Shown: positions 50,815 through 60,179, numbered from the stretch's first letter. The stretch: DNA of 64,000 nt from DASZHJ01 sp035581425 (GCA_035581425.1 DATJVP010000024.1:1-64000); one strand, 5' to 3'. A program made the numbers and translations. Notes: generated from the letters alone by a model not told the origin.

Positions 50815-51975
50815 TCAACCCGCTGGGCCGGGCGCCGTCGCCTTGGCGCGATTCCGGCCCGCCTTCTTGTACCACGTTATCATCGCGCCGACCGCGATCA
50901 TCACTGCTGCACCTGCGAGATTGACCGCGATCTGCGCCGCCGGTCGATCGCTGACCACCGCCAGCACGAAGTGTCCGAGCACGGCGAGGAGGATGCCGAG
51001 GCAGAAGATGTAGAGCGAGTTCTGCCCGCAGATCACGATGGGCCGCGCGATCTTGCCGGAGAAGAACGCGGACTCGCGCGGGATGATCGTCGTCGCGACG
51101 AGTGCAAGCGCCAGAAAATCGACGAGCCGCACCGGCGAGAGATTGGTCTTGTCGATGGAGCCGCGCCAGAAAGCCTGCACGAGGAGCGCGGGGAAGCCAT
51201 CGTAGAAGGAGTGAATGAGCCAGGAGAGGCTGACGATGGCCCCGGTGCCCGCGATCGCGAAGGCCAGGAACTGCAGCCACGGAAGCGTCGGCAACGGGCG
51301 CCCCCGGTTCGCGCCGAGCTCCGAGCAAACCGCACCGAGCGTGAATAGAAATTGCCAGGCGAAGGGATTGAAGAACCAGCGGTGCTCGCCGGGATAGGCG
51401 TGCAGCGCCCAGCCGAAGGCCTGCGTGCAGACGTAGAGTGCGAAGGACGGAACGAGCGCCAGGAGCACGTGGCGGCGCAGTAGCAGCAGGACCAGCGGGA
51501 ACCCAGCCAGAAGCACGATGTAGAGCGGGAGAATATCGAGGAAGGTCGGCTGGAACCGCAGCAGCAGCGCTTGCATCACCGCGATGTGCGGCGTCTTCAG
51601 GAAATCGCCCACGCCCATCTCCTCCGCGAAGAGGGGATTGTCCGCGACATCGAGCGTGTAGGAGACCTCTGCGAGGTAGATGACGAAGAGGAAAACGTGC
51701 GCGACGTAGAGCTGCCAGACCCTGCGGTAGATTTGCGCGAGCGCCAGAAGAAAGCCGTGCTGCCGATTGAGGGCTCCATAGACCATCGAGGCGGCATAAC
51801 CGGAGATGAAGATGAAGGCCTCCGCCGCATCCGAGAAGCCGATGGAGCGGAGGGTGAAGTAGGAGATGAAATTGCCGGGGATGTGGTCGATGAAGATCAG
51901 GAACAGCGCAAGCCCGCGGAAGAAGTCGAGCCGCAGGTCCCGCTTCGGTCGCGTTACGGCCTCGGTGACGGCCAC
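50815..51975 (-). CDS. opgC: OpgC-family membrane acyltransferase
   Basis: 386 residues, about 10 transmembrane helices. N-terminal RLDFFRGLALFLIFIDHIPGN and SDAAEAFIFISGYAASMVYG identify the OpgC family, whose Rhodobacter member succinylates osmoregulated periplasmic glucans. A GTG start at 51975 is used, with AGAGAGGG upstream. It lies 23 bp after the reductase gene and just before two SGNH genes, forming a set suited to adding and removing acyl groups on a glycan. Confidence 0.92.
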   Translation of the reverse strand: MAVTEAVTRPKRDLRLDFFRGLALFLIFIDHIPGNFISYFTLRSIGFSDAAEAFIFISGYAASMVYGALNRQHGFLLALAQIYRRVWQLYVAHVFLFVIYLAEVSYTLDVADNPLFAEEMGVGDFLKTPHIAVMQALLLRFQPTFLDILPLYIVLLAGFPLVLLLLRRHVLLALVPSFALYVCTQAFGWALHAYPGEHRWFFNPFAWQFLFTLGAVCSELGANRGRPLPTLPWLQFLAFAIAGTGAIVSLSWLIHSFYDGFPALLVQAFWRGSIDKTNLSPVRLVDFLALALVATTIIPRESAFFSGKIARPIVICGQNSLYIFCLGILLAVLGHFVLAVVSDRPAAQIAVNLAGAAVMIAVGAMITWYKKAGRNRAKATAPGPAG

Positions 51976-51998
51976 GTGATGGCCCTCTCTCGCTCGCT

Positions 51999-53033
51999 TC
52001 AGCCCGTGACGGCGGCGACGCGGACGAGCTGCTTGCCGCGGTTCTTGCCCGCGAGCATCCCGATGAAGGCACGCGGCGCGGCGGCGATGCCTTCCGCCAC
52101 ATCCTCGCGGTAGCGGAGCTTACCCTCGCGGAGCCACTCCGAAACGTCGCGGCGGAACTGCTGCGTCTGGTGCCGCCAATCCCAGACGAGAAAACCCTCC
52201 ATCCGCGCGCGCTTCACCAGGAGCTGTCGGTTCCAGCGGATACCGGTGTCCGGCGTCTCGAGCCGGTCATAGATCGAAATCGAGCCCACGATGATGACGC
52301 GGCCGTGCAGCGCCAAGTTCGCCATCGCGGCGTCGTGCACCGCGCCGCCGACATTGTCGTAAAAGACGTCGATGCCTTTGGGCGCCAGCGCCGCAAGCTC
52401 GGAGCCGAGCGCCTCCGCGTCCTTGCCCTTGTAGTCGATGCAGCGGTCGAAGCCGAGTTCCTCGACATAAGCGACCTTGTCGGGAGCGCCTGCTGTGCCG
52501 ATGACGCGGCATCCCTTGAGCTTCGCGATCTGCCCCGCGACCTGACCCACGGCGCCTGCCGCCGCGGAGATCAGCACGGTCTCGCCGGGCTTCGGCTGGC
52601 CCACGCCCAGGAGCGCGCAATAGGCGGTCTGGCCGGGCATGCCGAGGACACCCAGGAAATAGGAGAGCGGCATCCCCTGCGGATCGATGCGCTCGAGCCC
52701 CGCCGCCGGGAGCGTCGCCCATTCCTGCCAGCCCGAATGCGCGAGAACCCTGTCGCCGGGCTTGAGCGCGGGCGAGCGGGAAGCCACGACCTCCGAGACC
52801 GTCTCGCCCGTCATCACCTCGCCAATCTCGACTGGCTTCGCATAGGAGCGCACGGCGCTCATCCGCCCACGCATGTAGGGATCGAGCGAGAGCCAGAGCG
52901 TGCGCAGCAGGACTTCGCCCTCGCGCGGCTCCGGCGGGGCGGCAGTCTCGATCTTGAAATCGCTCTCGCGGACGCTTCGGTTGAGCGGGCGCTCGGCGAG
53001 GACCACGCGGGTATTGGATGCGGCGCCGGTCAT
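51999..53033 (-). CDS. NADP-dependent medium-chain reductase (CurA/2-alkenal reductase type)
   Basis: 344 residues, zinc-free MDR enzyme. YMRGRMSAVRSY near the N-terminus, nucleotide loop AAAGAVGQVAGQIAKLKGC, and YDNVGGAVHDAAM match leukotriene-B4 dehydrogenase/CurA-type reductases of alpha,beta-unsaturated carbonyls. Start at MTGAASNTR. Upstream of opgC on the same strand; relation to glycan acylation unlikely but co-transcription is possible. Confidence 0.92.
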   Translation of the reverse strand: MTGAASNTRVVLAERPLNRSVRESDFKIETAAPPEPREGEVLLRTLWLSLDPYMRGRMSAVRSYAKPVEIGEVMTGETVSEVVASRSPALKPGDRVLAHSGWQEWATLPAAGLERIDPQGMPLSYFLGVLGMPGQTAYCALLGVGQPKPGETVLISAAAGAVGQVAGQIAKLKGCRVIGTAGAPDKVAYVEELGFDRCIDYKGKDAEALGSELAALAPKGIDVFYDNVGGAVHDAAMANLALHGRVIIVGSISIYDRLETPDTGIRWNRQLLVKRARMEGFLVWDWRHQTQQFRRDVSEWLREGKLRYREDVAEGIAAAPRAFIGMLAGKNRGKQLVRVAAVTG

Positions 53034-53165
53034 GAGGGAAGCTCTCGGTTCGATGCTGAGGGGCCGGATCATACAAGCCGCGGCGCCCGGCGCAAAAGCC
53101 CCTGCTCCCGCGGACGCCTTGGGCTAGACTTGACACCACAGGGGATGTCGCGAAGGACGGATTCG

Positions 53166-54152
53166 ATGCGCCTGAGCTTGATCGGCTTGGCATTGGGCGG
53201 CGCGCTCGCGGGCGCCGGAGCCCTCCAGGCGGCGGAGCCGTTCGAGCCCGCGATCGTCTACGACGTCGGCGGCAAGGCCGACAAGTCCTTCAACGAGGCG
53301 GCCTATCGCGGCGCCAAGCGTTTCAGCGAAGAGACCGGCATTGCAATCCGCGAGTTCGAAATCAGCAACGAGACTCAACGCGCGCAAGCTTTCGCGAACA
53401 TGGCCCGGCGCGGCGCCACCATCCTCGTCGGTGTCGGATTCACTCAGCGCGTCGCGCTGGAGAGCGTGGCGAAGGACTATCCCGAGCGCAAATTCACGCT
53501 GATCGATGCGACCAGCGATCTCCCGAACGTGCAGTCGATCGTGTTCCGCGAGCAGGAGGGAAGCTTCCTCGTGGGAATGCTGGCGGCACTCGCCTCGCGG
53601 AGCCGCAAGGTCGGCTTCGTCGGCGGAATGGATATCCCGCTCATCCGCCGCTTCGCTGCTGGCTATGGGGCGGGCGCGCGCTACGCCGATCCCGGTATCG
53701 CCGTGCTCGTCAACATGACCGGCACCACGCCGGCGGCTTGGCAGGATCCCGCGCGCGGCGCCGAACTCGCGCGGAGCCAATTCGACCGCGGCGCCGACGT
53801 GGTCTACGCCGCGGCCGGGACGACGGGGCTCGGCGTGCTGCAGGCGGCGGCCGATGCGAGGCGGCTCGCGATTGGCGTCGATTCCAACCAGGACTCGCTC
53901 CATCCCGGCACCATGCTGACATCGATGGTGAAGCGCGTCGATCTCGCGGTCTACGAGGCGTTTCGGAGTGCGCGCGATGGAAGCTGGAAGCCGGGCATCC
54001 GCTCGCTCGGCCTCGCCGAGGATGCGGTGGGATATTCGCTCGACCAATATAACGAGGCGCTGGTCACACCGGAGATGCGGCAGAAGGTCGAAGCCGCACG
54101 CGCGGAGATCGTCGCCGGCGCCATCAAGGTGCCGGACCAGCTTCCGCCGTGA
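53166..54152 (+). CDS. BMP-family ABC transporter substrate-binding protein
   Basis: 328 residues with signal peptide (about 1-22, cleaved near LQAAEP). BMP/Med pattern: IVYDVGGKADKSFNEAAYRG, ILVGVGFTQRVALESVA, VGFVGGMDIPLIRRFAAGY and GIRSLGLAEDAVGYSLDQYN. Family members bind nucleosides or related compounds in the periplasm. First gene of a four-gene importer operon with overlapping codons; AAGGA upstream of the ATG. Confidence 0.93.
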   Translation: MRLSLIGLALGGALAGAGALQAAEPFEPAIVYDVGGKADKSFNEAAYRGAKRFSEETGIAIREFEISNETQRAQAFANMARRGATILVGVGFTQRVALESVAKDYPERKFTLIDATSDLPNVQSIVFREQEGSFLVGMLAALASRSRKVGFVGGMDIPLIRRFAAGYGAGARYADPGIAVLVNMTGTTPAAWQDPARGAELARSQFDRGADVVYAAAGTTGLGVLQAAADARRLAIGVDSNQDSLHPGTMLTSMVKRVDLAVYEAFRSARDGSWKPGIRSLGLAEDAVGYSLDQYNEALVTPEMRQKVEAARAEIVAGAIKVPDQLPP

Positions 54153-55654
54153 GCGAGCGGCGCACCCCTGCCGCCGAACTCCGCGGCATCGAGAAGCGCT
54201 TCGGACCCGTCCGCGCCAATCGCTCGATCTCGCTCACCCTCGCGCGCGGCAGCATCCACGGCCTCGTCGGGGAGAACGGTGCGGGAAAATCGACGCTCGC
54301 TCAGATCCTCTACGGCTACCTTCGACCCGATGCCGGCGAGATCCGCATCGGTGGCCGGCCGGTGGCCTTCGGCTCGCCGCGCGATGCGATCGCCGCCGGG
54401 GTCGGCATGGTCCATCAGCATTTCATGCTGGTCGAGCCGATGACTGTGCTGGAGAACCTGATGCTCGGCCGTGAGGCAGGGCTCGGTCTTGCAGAGGGCC
54501 GCGCGTCTGCGCTCGCTACACTCGCCCGGCTAGATCGCGGGGGTGGCACGGCCCTCGACCCCGAGGCGAAGGTCGAGAATCTTCCGGTCGGATCGAAGCA
54601 GCGCGTCGAGATCCTGAAGGCGCTGCACCGCGGGGCTGAAATCCTGATCCTCGACGAGCCGACGGCTGTGCTGACGCCGCTCGAGGCGACCGCGCTCTTC
54701 GGCGAGCTGCGAGCGCTAGCGGAGCACGGCAAGACGATCTTGCTGGTGACGCATAGGCTCCGCGAGGTGATCGAGGTCACCGACGCGGTGACGGTGCTGC
54801 GCCAGGGCGAAGTCGTGGCCGAACGGCAGACTCGCGACACTGACGCCGCTGAGCTTGCGGCGCTGATGATTGGCCGGTCGCCGTCGCCGCCGCAGCGCCG
54901 GCCGGCACGCCTCGGTCCGCTGCGGCTCGAAATCCGCGAGCTCACGGTGCGCGACGGCGCGGGCATCCTTCGCCTCGACCGCGCGAGCCTCGCGGTGCGC
55001 GGCGGCGAGATCGTCGCCATCGCTGGCGTTGCCGGCAACGGCCAATCCGAGCTGATCGAGTCGCTCGTGGGATTGACCGCGCCTGAGAGCGGTAGCATCC
55101 GCCTCGACGACGTCGAGCTCATCGGCCTCACCGTCAGAGAGCGCCGCCTGCGCGGCCTCGGCCACGTCGCCGAGGATCGCCTCCGCCTCGGCGCCGTCGC
55201 GGATTTCTCGGCGGTCGAGAATGCGCTCCTCGGGTGCGAGCAAGTGCCGCAATTCCTCCGCCGCGCCGCAAACGCGGGCGCTCTCGAGGCCGCTATGGCT
55301 GCCTATGACGTGCGGCCGGCGGAGCCCGAGCGCCACTTCGCGCGCTTTTCCGGCGGCAACCAGCAGAAGCTCGTCGTCGCGCGCGAGCTCGGACGCACGC
55401 CGGCACTGCTGGTCGCGGGACAGCCGACCCGTGGCGTCGATGTCGGCGCGGCCGAGCTCATTCACAACCGCCTACTGGAGCTACGCGACGCCGGGAGTGC
55501 GATCCTTCTGATATCCGCCGATCTCGAGGAGATACGGCTCCTCGCTGACCGCATTCTCGTGCTTTGCGGCGGACGGATCGCGGGGGAGCTCACACCGGAG
55601 ACCGCGGACGAGCGGCAGCTCGGGCTCCTGATGGCAGGCGCGGCATCAGCATGA
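54149..55654 (+). CDS. Duplicated ABC ATPase of nucleoside/sugar-type importer
   Basis: 501 residues with two ATPase domains. First: Walker A GLVGENGAGKSTLAQ, ILILDEPTAVLTP. Second: degenerate Walker A AGVAGNGQSELIES (no Lys), signature FSGGNQQKLVVAREL. Typical of sugar and nucleoside importers (YufO/RbsA form). GTG start overlaps the substrate-binding protein stop as GTGA. Confidence 0.94.
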   Translation: MSERRTPAAELRGIEKRFGPVRANRSISLTLARGSIHGLVGENGAGKSTLAQILYGYLRPDAGEIRIGGRPVAFGSPRDAIAAGVGMVHQHFMLVEPMTVLENLMLGREAGLGLAEGRASALATLARLDRGGGTALDPEAKVENLPVGSKQRVEILKALHRGAEILILDEPTAVLTPLEATALFGELRALAEHGKTILLVTHRLREVIEVTDAVTVLRQGEVVAERQTRDTDAAELAALMIGRSPSPPQRRPARLGPLRLEIRELTVRDGAGILRLDRASLAVRGGEIVAIAGVAGNGQSELIESLVGLTAPESGSIRLDDVELIGLTVRERRLRGLGHVAEDRLRLGAVADFSAVENALLGCEQVPQFLRRAANAGALEAAMAAYDVRPAEPERHFARFSGGNQQKLVVARELGRTPALLVAGQPTRGVDVGAAELIHNRLLELRDAGSAILLISADLEEIRLLADRILVLCGGRIAGELTPETADERQLGLLMAGAASA

Positions 55655-56727
55655 GGGTGGGCGCCACGCTCCTGCGCTGGGCGGAACCGCTGCTGGTCCC
55701 GCTGGCCAATATGGCGGCGGCGCTCTTGCTTTCGGGCCTCGTCGTGCTCGCGGCAGGGGCGGACCCGTTCGCGGCGATGGCGGTGCTGTTGCGAGGCTCG
55801 CTCGGCGATCCCGCGAGCCTTGGCTACACGCTCTACTACGCGACGAACTTCATCTTCACTGGCCTCGCTGTGGCGCTTCCCTTCCATGCCGGGCTCTTCA
55901 ACATCGGCGGCGAGGGGCAGGCTTACGTCGGCGGTCTTTTTGCGTCGCTGGTATGCCTCTTCCTTGGACCTGTGTTCGGTTGGCTCGCGGTACCACTTGC
56001 GGTGCTGGCGGCGGCGGCGGGCGGCGCGCTTTGGGCCCTCGGCCCTGCCTGGCTGCGCGTCGCTCGCGGGAGCCATGTCGTCATCACCACGATCATGTTC
56101 AACTTCATCGCCTCCGCGCTGATGACCTTCCTTATCGTCAAGGTCTTGATCGCGCCCGGCCAGAGCGCGCCGGAATCCGTTCCCTTCGTCGAGAGCGCGT
56201 GGATGCCGAGCCTCGGGCACCTACTCGGACCTTCTCCCCTCAATCTCTCCTTTCCTCTGGCGCTCCTGCTCGCGACGGCAGTGTGGGTGTTCCTCCGGCG
56301 GATGCGCGCGGGATTCGAGCTGCGCGCCGTAGGAGCCAATCCCGAAGCCGCGCGCGCTGCCGGCATCTCCGTCGCACGCGCGACCGTGCTCGCGTTGGGC
56401 CTAGGCGGGGCGCTTGCGGGGTTGATCGCAGTCAACGAGCTCATGGGCGCACAGCATCGCCTCTTGCTTGAGTTCCCTGCGGGATACGGCTTCATGGGAA
56501 TCGCGGTCGCGCTGGTGGGCCGAAACCATCCCTTGGGCATCGTCCTCGCAGCCATCTTCTTCGGTGCGCTTTATCAGGGCGGCACCGAGCTCTCGTTCGA
56601 TCTCCCGCAGGTGACGCGCGATCTCGTCGTGGTGATCGAGGGGCTAGCGATCCTCTTCTGCGGCGCGCTCGAGAACCTCTTCCGCCGGCGGATCGCGACC
56701 TGGCTCGGAAAGGAGGCGCGAACGTGA
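55651..56727 (+). CDS. ABC permease 1 of nucleoside-type importer
   Basis: 358 residues, about 8-9 membrane helices. FHAGLFNIGGEGQAYVGG and GFELRAVGANPEAARAAGIS are permease hallmarks of the BPD_transp_2 family. ATG overlaps the ATPase stop (ATGA). Works with the second permease as a heterodimer. Confidence 0.94.
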   Translation: MRVGATLLRWAEPLLVPLANMAAALLLSGLVVLAAGADPFAAMAVLLRGSLGDPASLGYTLYYATNFIFTGLAVALPFHAGLFNIGGEGQAYVGGLFASLVCLFLGPVFGWLAVPLAVLAAAAGGALWALGPAWLRVARGSHVVITTIMFNFIASALMTFLIVKVLIAPGQSAPESVPFVESAWMPSLGHLLGPSPLNLSFPLALLLATAVWVFLRRMRAGFELRAVGANPEAARAAGISVARATVLALGLGGALAGLIAVNELMGAQHRLLLEFPAGYGFMGIAVALVGRNHPLGIVLAAIFFGALYQGGTELSFDLPQVTRDLVVVIEGLAILFCGALENLFRRRIATWLGKEART

Positions 56728-57680
56728 GCGAGGCCGGGACCGAGTTTCTCTCGATCCTTGCGGCGACGCTCCGCCTGGCGACGCCGCTGGTGCTCGCGGC
56801 GCTCGGCGGACTCTTCTCCGAGCGCTCCGGCGTCATCGACATCGGGCTCGAGGGGAAGATGCTCGGCAGCGCCTTCGCGGCTGCAGCCGCAGCGGCGGCG
56901 ACCGGCTCCGCCTGGATGGGCCTTTTGGCAGGGGTCGCAGCGGCGATGCTGCTGGCGCTCCTGCATGCCTATGCGGCCGTGAGCCAAGGCGGCAATCAAG
57001 TCGTGACGGGGATGGCGATCAACGTCCTCGTGGCTGGGCTCGCACCGGTCCTGGCGACCGCGTGGTTTCACCTCGACGGGACCACGCCGATGCTGCCCTC
57101 TGCCGCACGCTTCGGCGCCCTCACCCTCCCAGGCTTCGCAAGCTTGGGTGTCTTCTACCGACAGGTCATCAGCGGCCATAACGGGTTCGTCTACGCGGCA
57201 GCACTCGCGGTTCCCGCGGCGGCGCTCTTGCTTGCGAGAACCCGATTCGGTCTCAGGCTTCGCGCGGCCGGCGAGAATCCGCAGGCGGTCGAGACAGCCG
57301 GCGTCTCCGTCTCCGCGATCCGCTATCGCGCGCTTCTGCTGACCGGACTTCTTTGTGGCCTTGCGGGAGCGTATCTCTCGCTCGCGGCAGGCGCTGGCTT
57401 CACGCGGATGATGACCGCCGGGCGCGGCTACCTCGCCCTTGCAGCTCTCATCTTCGGCCGCTGGCGCCCGGTGCCCGCGGCACTTGCCTGTCTCCTCTTC
57501 GCCTTCGCAGACGCCACGCAGGCACGCCTGCAGGGCGTCGCACTGCCGGTCGTCGGCGCGATGCCGGTGGAGCTCGTGAGCGCGATTCCCTATGTGCTCA
57601 CACTGCTGCTGCTCGCGGGCTTCGGCGGCGCCGCGCGCGCGCCGAGCGCTCTCGGGGTCCCCTACCGCCGGGATGGCTGA
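56724..57680 (+). CDS. ABC permease 2 of nucleoside-type importer
   Basis: 318 residues, about 8 membrane helices. FSERSGVIDIGLEGKMLGSAF and GLRLRAAGENPQAVETAGVS are characteristic of the BPD_transp_2 family partner permease. GTG start overlaps the first permease stop (GTGA). Completes the importer. Converges with the OmpA gene 7 bp away. Confidence 0.94.
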   Translation: MSEAGTEFLSILAATLRLATPLVLAALGGLFSERSGVIDIGLEGKMLGSAFAAAAAAAATGSAWMGLLAGVAAAMLLALLHAYAAVSQGGNQVVTGMAINVLVAGLAPVLATAWFHLDGTTPMLPSAARFGALTLPGFASLGVFYRQVISGHNGFVYAAALAVPAAALLLARTRFGLRLRAAGENPQAVETAGVSVSAIRYRALLLTGLLCGLAGAYLSLAAGAGFTRMMTAGRGYLALAALIFGRWRPVPAALACLLFAFADATQARLQGVALPVVGAMPVELVSAIPYVLTLLLLAGFGGAARAPSALGVPYRRDG

Positions 57681-57686
57681 GGGCGA

Positions 57687-58796
57687 TCAGGGGATGACGA
57701 TCTCGACGCGGCGGTTCTGCGCTTCGCGGACGCCATCGGGGGTGGGAACGCGCGGATTCTCCTTGCCATGCCACGCCTCGACGATGGCGGCGTTCGGGAC
57801 GCCGAGCTTGACGAGCGCGAGATGCACCGTGTCCGCGCGACGCTTGGAGAGGCCGAGGTTGTATTGCGCGGAGCCCGCGAGGTCGGTGTAGCCCGTGACC
57901 GCGATGCGCACGGCACTGGCCTGCTTGAACGTGGTGGCGGCCTCCTCGACGACGCGTTGCCCGGCCGGGGTCAGTGCCGACCGATCGAAATCGAAGAACA
58001 CGAGATACATGCGCACTTCCGGCGGCGGCGGCGCCTGCGGGGGCGCTGCGGCGGCGGGAGTGGGCGGCGGCGCCACCGCCGGCACGACCGGCGAGGGCCG
58101 GCGCGAGGGGAAATGATAGGTCAGCCCTAGCATGGCATTGTGGGTCGCATAGGTCGTCTTGAACCTGAAACCGCCGAGGTCCTTGAAACTCGGATCGCTC
58201 GTGGCGAAGTAGCGATAGTCGAGATCGAGCGACAGCCGTTCCGCCACCTGGTAGCGCACGCCGACAATGCCCTGATAGGCAAATTCCTTGTCCGATTTGT
58301 TGACGAAGTTCGTGTGGCTCACCTGGAGATCGTCGAGCGCGATGCGCGCGCCGCCTACGCCCGCGCCGACATAGGGCGTCCAGTTATGGTTGGGCAGGAT
58401 ATCGACGATCGTGTTCGCCATGATCGCAAGCGAGGTGATGTTGCCCTCGGGGCTCACGCCACCGGAGAGCCCCGGGAAGCTGACGCTGCCGGCGTTCACG
58501 TTCAGGGATTTGACGCCCTGCCGGCGGAAGACGAGCTCGCCCTCGAAACGCACGCGCCCGAAATTGTAACCGCCGACGCCGCCACCGCCGAAACCCGTGT
58601 CCGGCGCCGCATGAAATTGGATGTGACCGGGGCCGCCGGCGCTGTCGAAGGATTGAAGATCCGACCAACCGACCTCGAAGCCGACGTACCACCCGCGGGT
58701 CTGGCCGGAGTACTCGATCGCGCCCTGCCCGTGTGCCGCTGCCGCCGCGAATACACAGGCCCCGAGCGCGCCGGCAAAAATGCCCGGACGTGCCAT
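57687..58796 (-). CDS. OmpA-family outer membrane protein
   Basis: 369 residues. Signal peptide (1-24, AAAAHGQG), an N-terminal eight-stranded barrel (about 30-235, ends LGLTYHF), a Pro/Ala linker (about 240-265) and a C-terminal OmpA domain (about 266-369): FFDFDRSALTPAG, VTGYTDLAGS, NLGLSKRRADTV and RRVEI that bind peptidoglycan. Tandem with a paralogue of the same architecture. Very strong ribosome binding site GGGGAGGGGAGG right before the ATG. Confidence 0.94.
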   Translation of the reverse strand: MARPGIFAGALGACVFAAAAAHGQGAIEYSGQTRGWYVGFEVGWSDLQSFDSAGGPGHIQFHAAPDTGFGGGGVGGYNFGRVRFEGELVFRRQGVKSLNVNAGSVSFPGLSGGVSPEGNITSLAIMANTIVDILPNHNWTPYVGAGVGGARIALDDLQVSHTNFVNKSDKEFAYQGIVGVRYQVAERLSLDLDYRYFATSDPSFKDLGGFRFKTTYATHNAMLGLTYHFPSRRPSPVVPAVAPPPTPAAAAPPQAPPPPEVRMYLVFFDFDRSALTPAGQRVVEEAATTFKQASAVRIAVTGYTDLAGSAQYNLGLSKRRADTVHLALVKLGVPNAAIVEAWHGKENPRVPTPDGVREAQNRRVEIVIP

Positions 58797-58819
58797 CCTC
58801 CCCTCCCCGCGCCTATCGC

Positions 58820-58891
58820 ACGAAAGGGCAATCGAGTCGCCCCCGAGTCGGCGTTTTTACCATTTGGAGGTATGATCGCAAGCCCTTTCGT
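58820..58891 (-). promoter_or_regulatory. Promoter and operator-like repeats of the first OmpA gene
   Basis: On the minus strand TTGCGA (58881-58876), 16-bp spacer and TAAAAA (58859-58854). The predicted start site region carries two copies of CGACTCG (58850-58844 and 58839-58833) spaced 11 bp apart, one helical turn. All this lies within a perfect 10-bp inverted repeat ACGAAAGGGC / GCCCTTTCGT (58820-58829 and 58882-58891). Confidence 0.45.
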
Positions 58892-58933
58892 ATGCCCCAC
58901 GGTATGATGCGGCTCGACGCAGCCGAATCACCC

Positions 58934-58969
58934 AAAGCAAGAGCGGCCGGGGGCTGCCCTCCGGCCGCT
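58934..58969 (-). terminator. Rho-independent terminator of the second OmpA gene
   Basis: On the minus strand 9-bp stem AGCGGCCGG / CCGGCCGCT with a 10-nt loop, followed by CTTGCTTT. It lies 23 bp after the stop of the upstream OmpA gene. Confidence 0.72.
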
Positions 58970-58991
58970 TGTGCTTGGGCTCGCCTGAAGC

Positions 58992-60116
58992 TTACGGAAG
59001 TACGATCTCCACGCGGCGGTTGCGCGGTTCCTTGACGCCATCGGCCGTCGGGACGGCTGGGTTCTCCTTCCCGCGCCAAGCCTCGACGATCGCCGGCCGC
59101 GGCACGCCCTCTTTTATGAGAGCGCCAGTCACGGTGTCGGCACGCCTCTTCGAGAGACCCAGATTGTACTGCTGGGTGCCCGCGAGATCGGTGTAGCCGG
59201 TGACCATGATCTTGGCCGAGCCTGCGCTCTTGAAGGTCATCGCGGCCTCATGCACCGTCTTCGCGCCCACCGCCGTCAGGACCGACTTGTCGAACTCGAA
59301 ATAGACGACGAAGAGGCGCACCGGCGCGACTGGCGGCGGCGCGGGCGGTTGCATTGCCGGCTGCACCGGCGGCGGCGGCGCCGGCGGCGCGCCGAAATGG
59401 TAGGCAACGCCGAGGAAGACGTTATGCGTGCTGTACTGCGTCTTCGCGCTGATCGTGCTGCCGGTGACGTTCGTCGAGAACTTGGGATCCGTCGTGGCGA
59501 AATAGCGGTAATCGACGCTCGCGGACCAGCGTGCATTGAACGCGTATTTGAGCCCGGCGATGCCCTGATAGGCGAATTGCCAATCCTTCACGTCGACGTT
59601 GATGCCGGAACCGGCCGGACCCGCATCCCCAACCGAGATCCGCGCGGCGCCGACGCCGACGCCGAGATAGGGCGTCCACACACTCTCCGGCATGAAGTCG
59701 TAGATCGCGTTCGTCATGAACGCGACGCTGGTGATGCTGCCCTTGGCGGGAAAGGTTGTGCCCGGAGCGACCAGCGGCCCCGAGGTGTCGGTGACGCTGC
59801 CGATCCCGTTGTTCCGGACGGTGATCTCGCCCTCGAGGCGCAGCCCTGCCCAGCCCACGCCCTGGTAGCCGACCGCGAGGCCCGCGCCGACGCCTTCGTT
59901 CATGTTCGCGCGGAAGACGTCGCCCTTGATCTGTAGCCGACGGCAGAACTCTGGGCTGGTGAGAGCCGTGCAGGGAATGTCGCTGTCGGGATCGTTGAGA
60001 TGTGTCCAACCAGCCTGCGGCCCGAGATACCAGCCCTGGGTCTGCTGCGCCGCTGCGCTCGTCGCGACCAACCCGATGGCCGTCCCGGCCAATAGCAATG
60101 CGCTCAGTGCCTTCAT
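58992..60116 (-). CDS. OmpA-family outer membrane protein (paralogue)
   Basis: 374 residues. Signal peptide (1-23, ending SAAAQQ), N-terminal barrel (about 25-245, with QGWYLGPQAGWTHLNDPDS and ending VAYHFG), Pro-rich linker and OmpA domain: VYFEFDKSVLTAVG, MVTGYTDLAGT, LSKRRADTVTG and NRRVEI. One pair of extra Cys in an early loop (PCTALTSPEFC) is absent from the neighbour. GGAGGGGAG precedes the ATG at 60116. Longer in-frame extension rejected. Confidence 0.94.
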   Translation of the reverse strand: MKALSALLLAGTAIGLVATSAAAQQTQGWYLGPQAGWTHLNDPDSDIPCTALTSPEFCRRLQIKGDVFRANMNEGVGAGLAVGYQGVGWAGLRLEGEITVRNNGIGSVTDTSGPLVAPGTTFPAKGSITSVAFMTNAIYDFMPESVWTPYLGVGVGAARISVGDAGPAGSGINVDVKDWQFAYQGIAGLKYAFNARWSASVDYRYFATTDPKFSTNVTGSTISAKTQYSTHNVFLGVAYHFGAPPAPPPPVQPAMQPPAPPPVAPVRLFVVYFEFDKSVLTAVGAKTVHEAAMTFKSAGSAKIMVTGYTDLAGTQQYNLGLSKRRADTVTGALIKEGVPRPAIVEAWRGKENPAVPTADGVKEPRNRRVEIVLP

Positions 60117-60157
60117 AATTCTCCCCTCCAGGGCATCAAAAAGCGCTAGCACATACC

Positions 60158-60179
60158 TATTATGGGCCAGCTCATAATA
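60158..60179. promoter_or_regulatory. Inverted repeat upstream of the second OmpA gene
   Basis: TATTATG (60158-60164), 8-bp spacer, CATAATA (60173-60179), 42 bp upstream of the ATG, in an AT-rich patch. Could be an operator or overlap the -10 region. Confidence 0.4.

Noticed and set aside
53130..53165. TTGACA box upstream of the BMP-family gene
   Set aside because: A 17-bp spacer leads to AAGGAC, which is the ribosome binding site, and not a -10 box; the transcript would have no leader.
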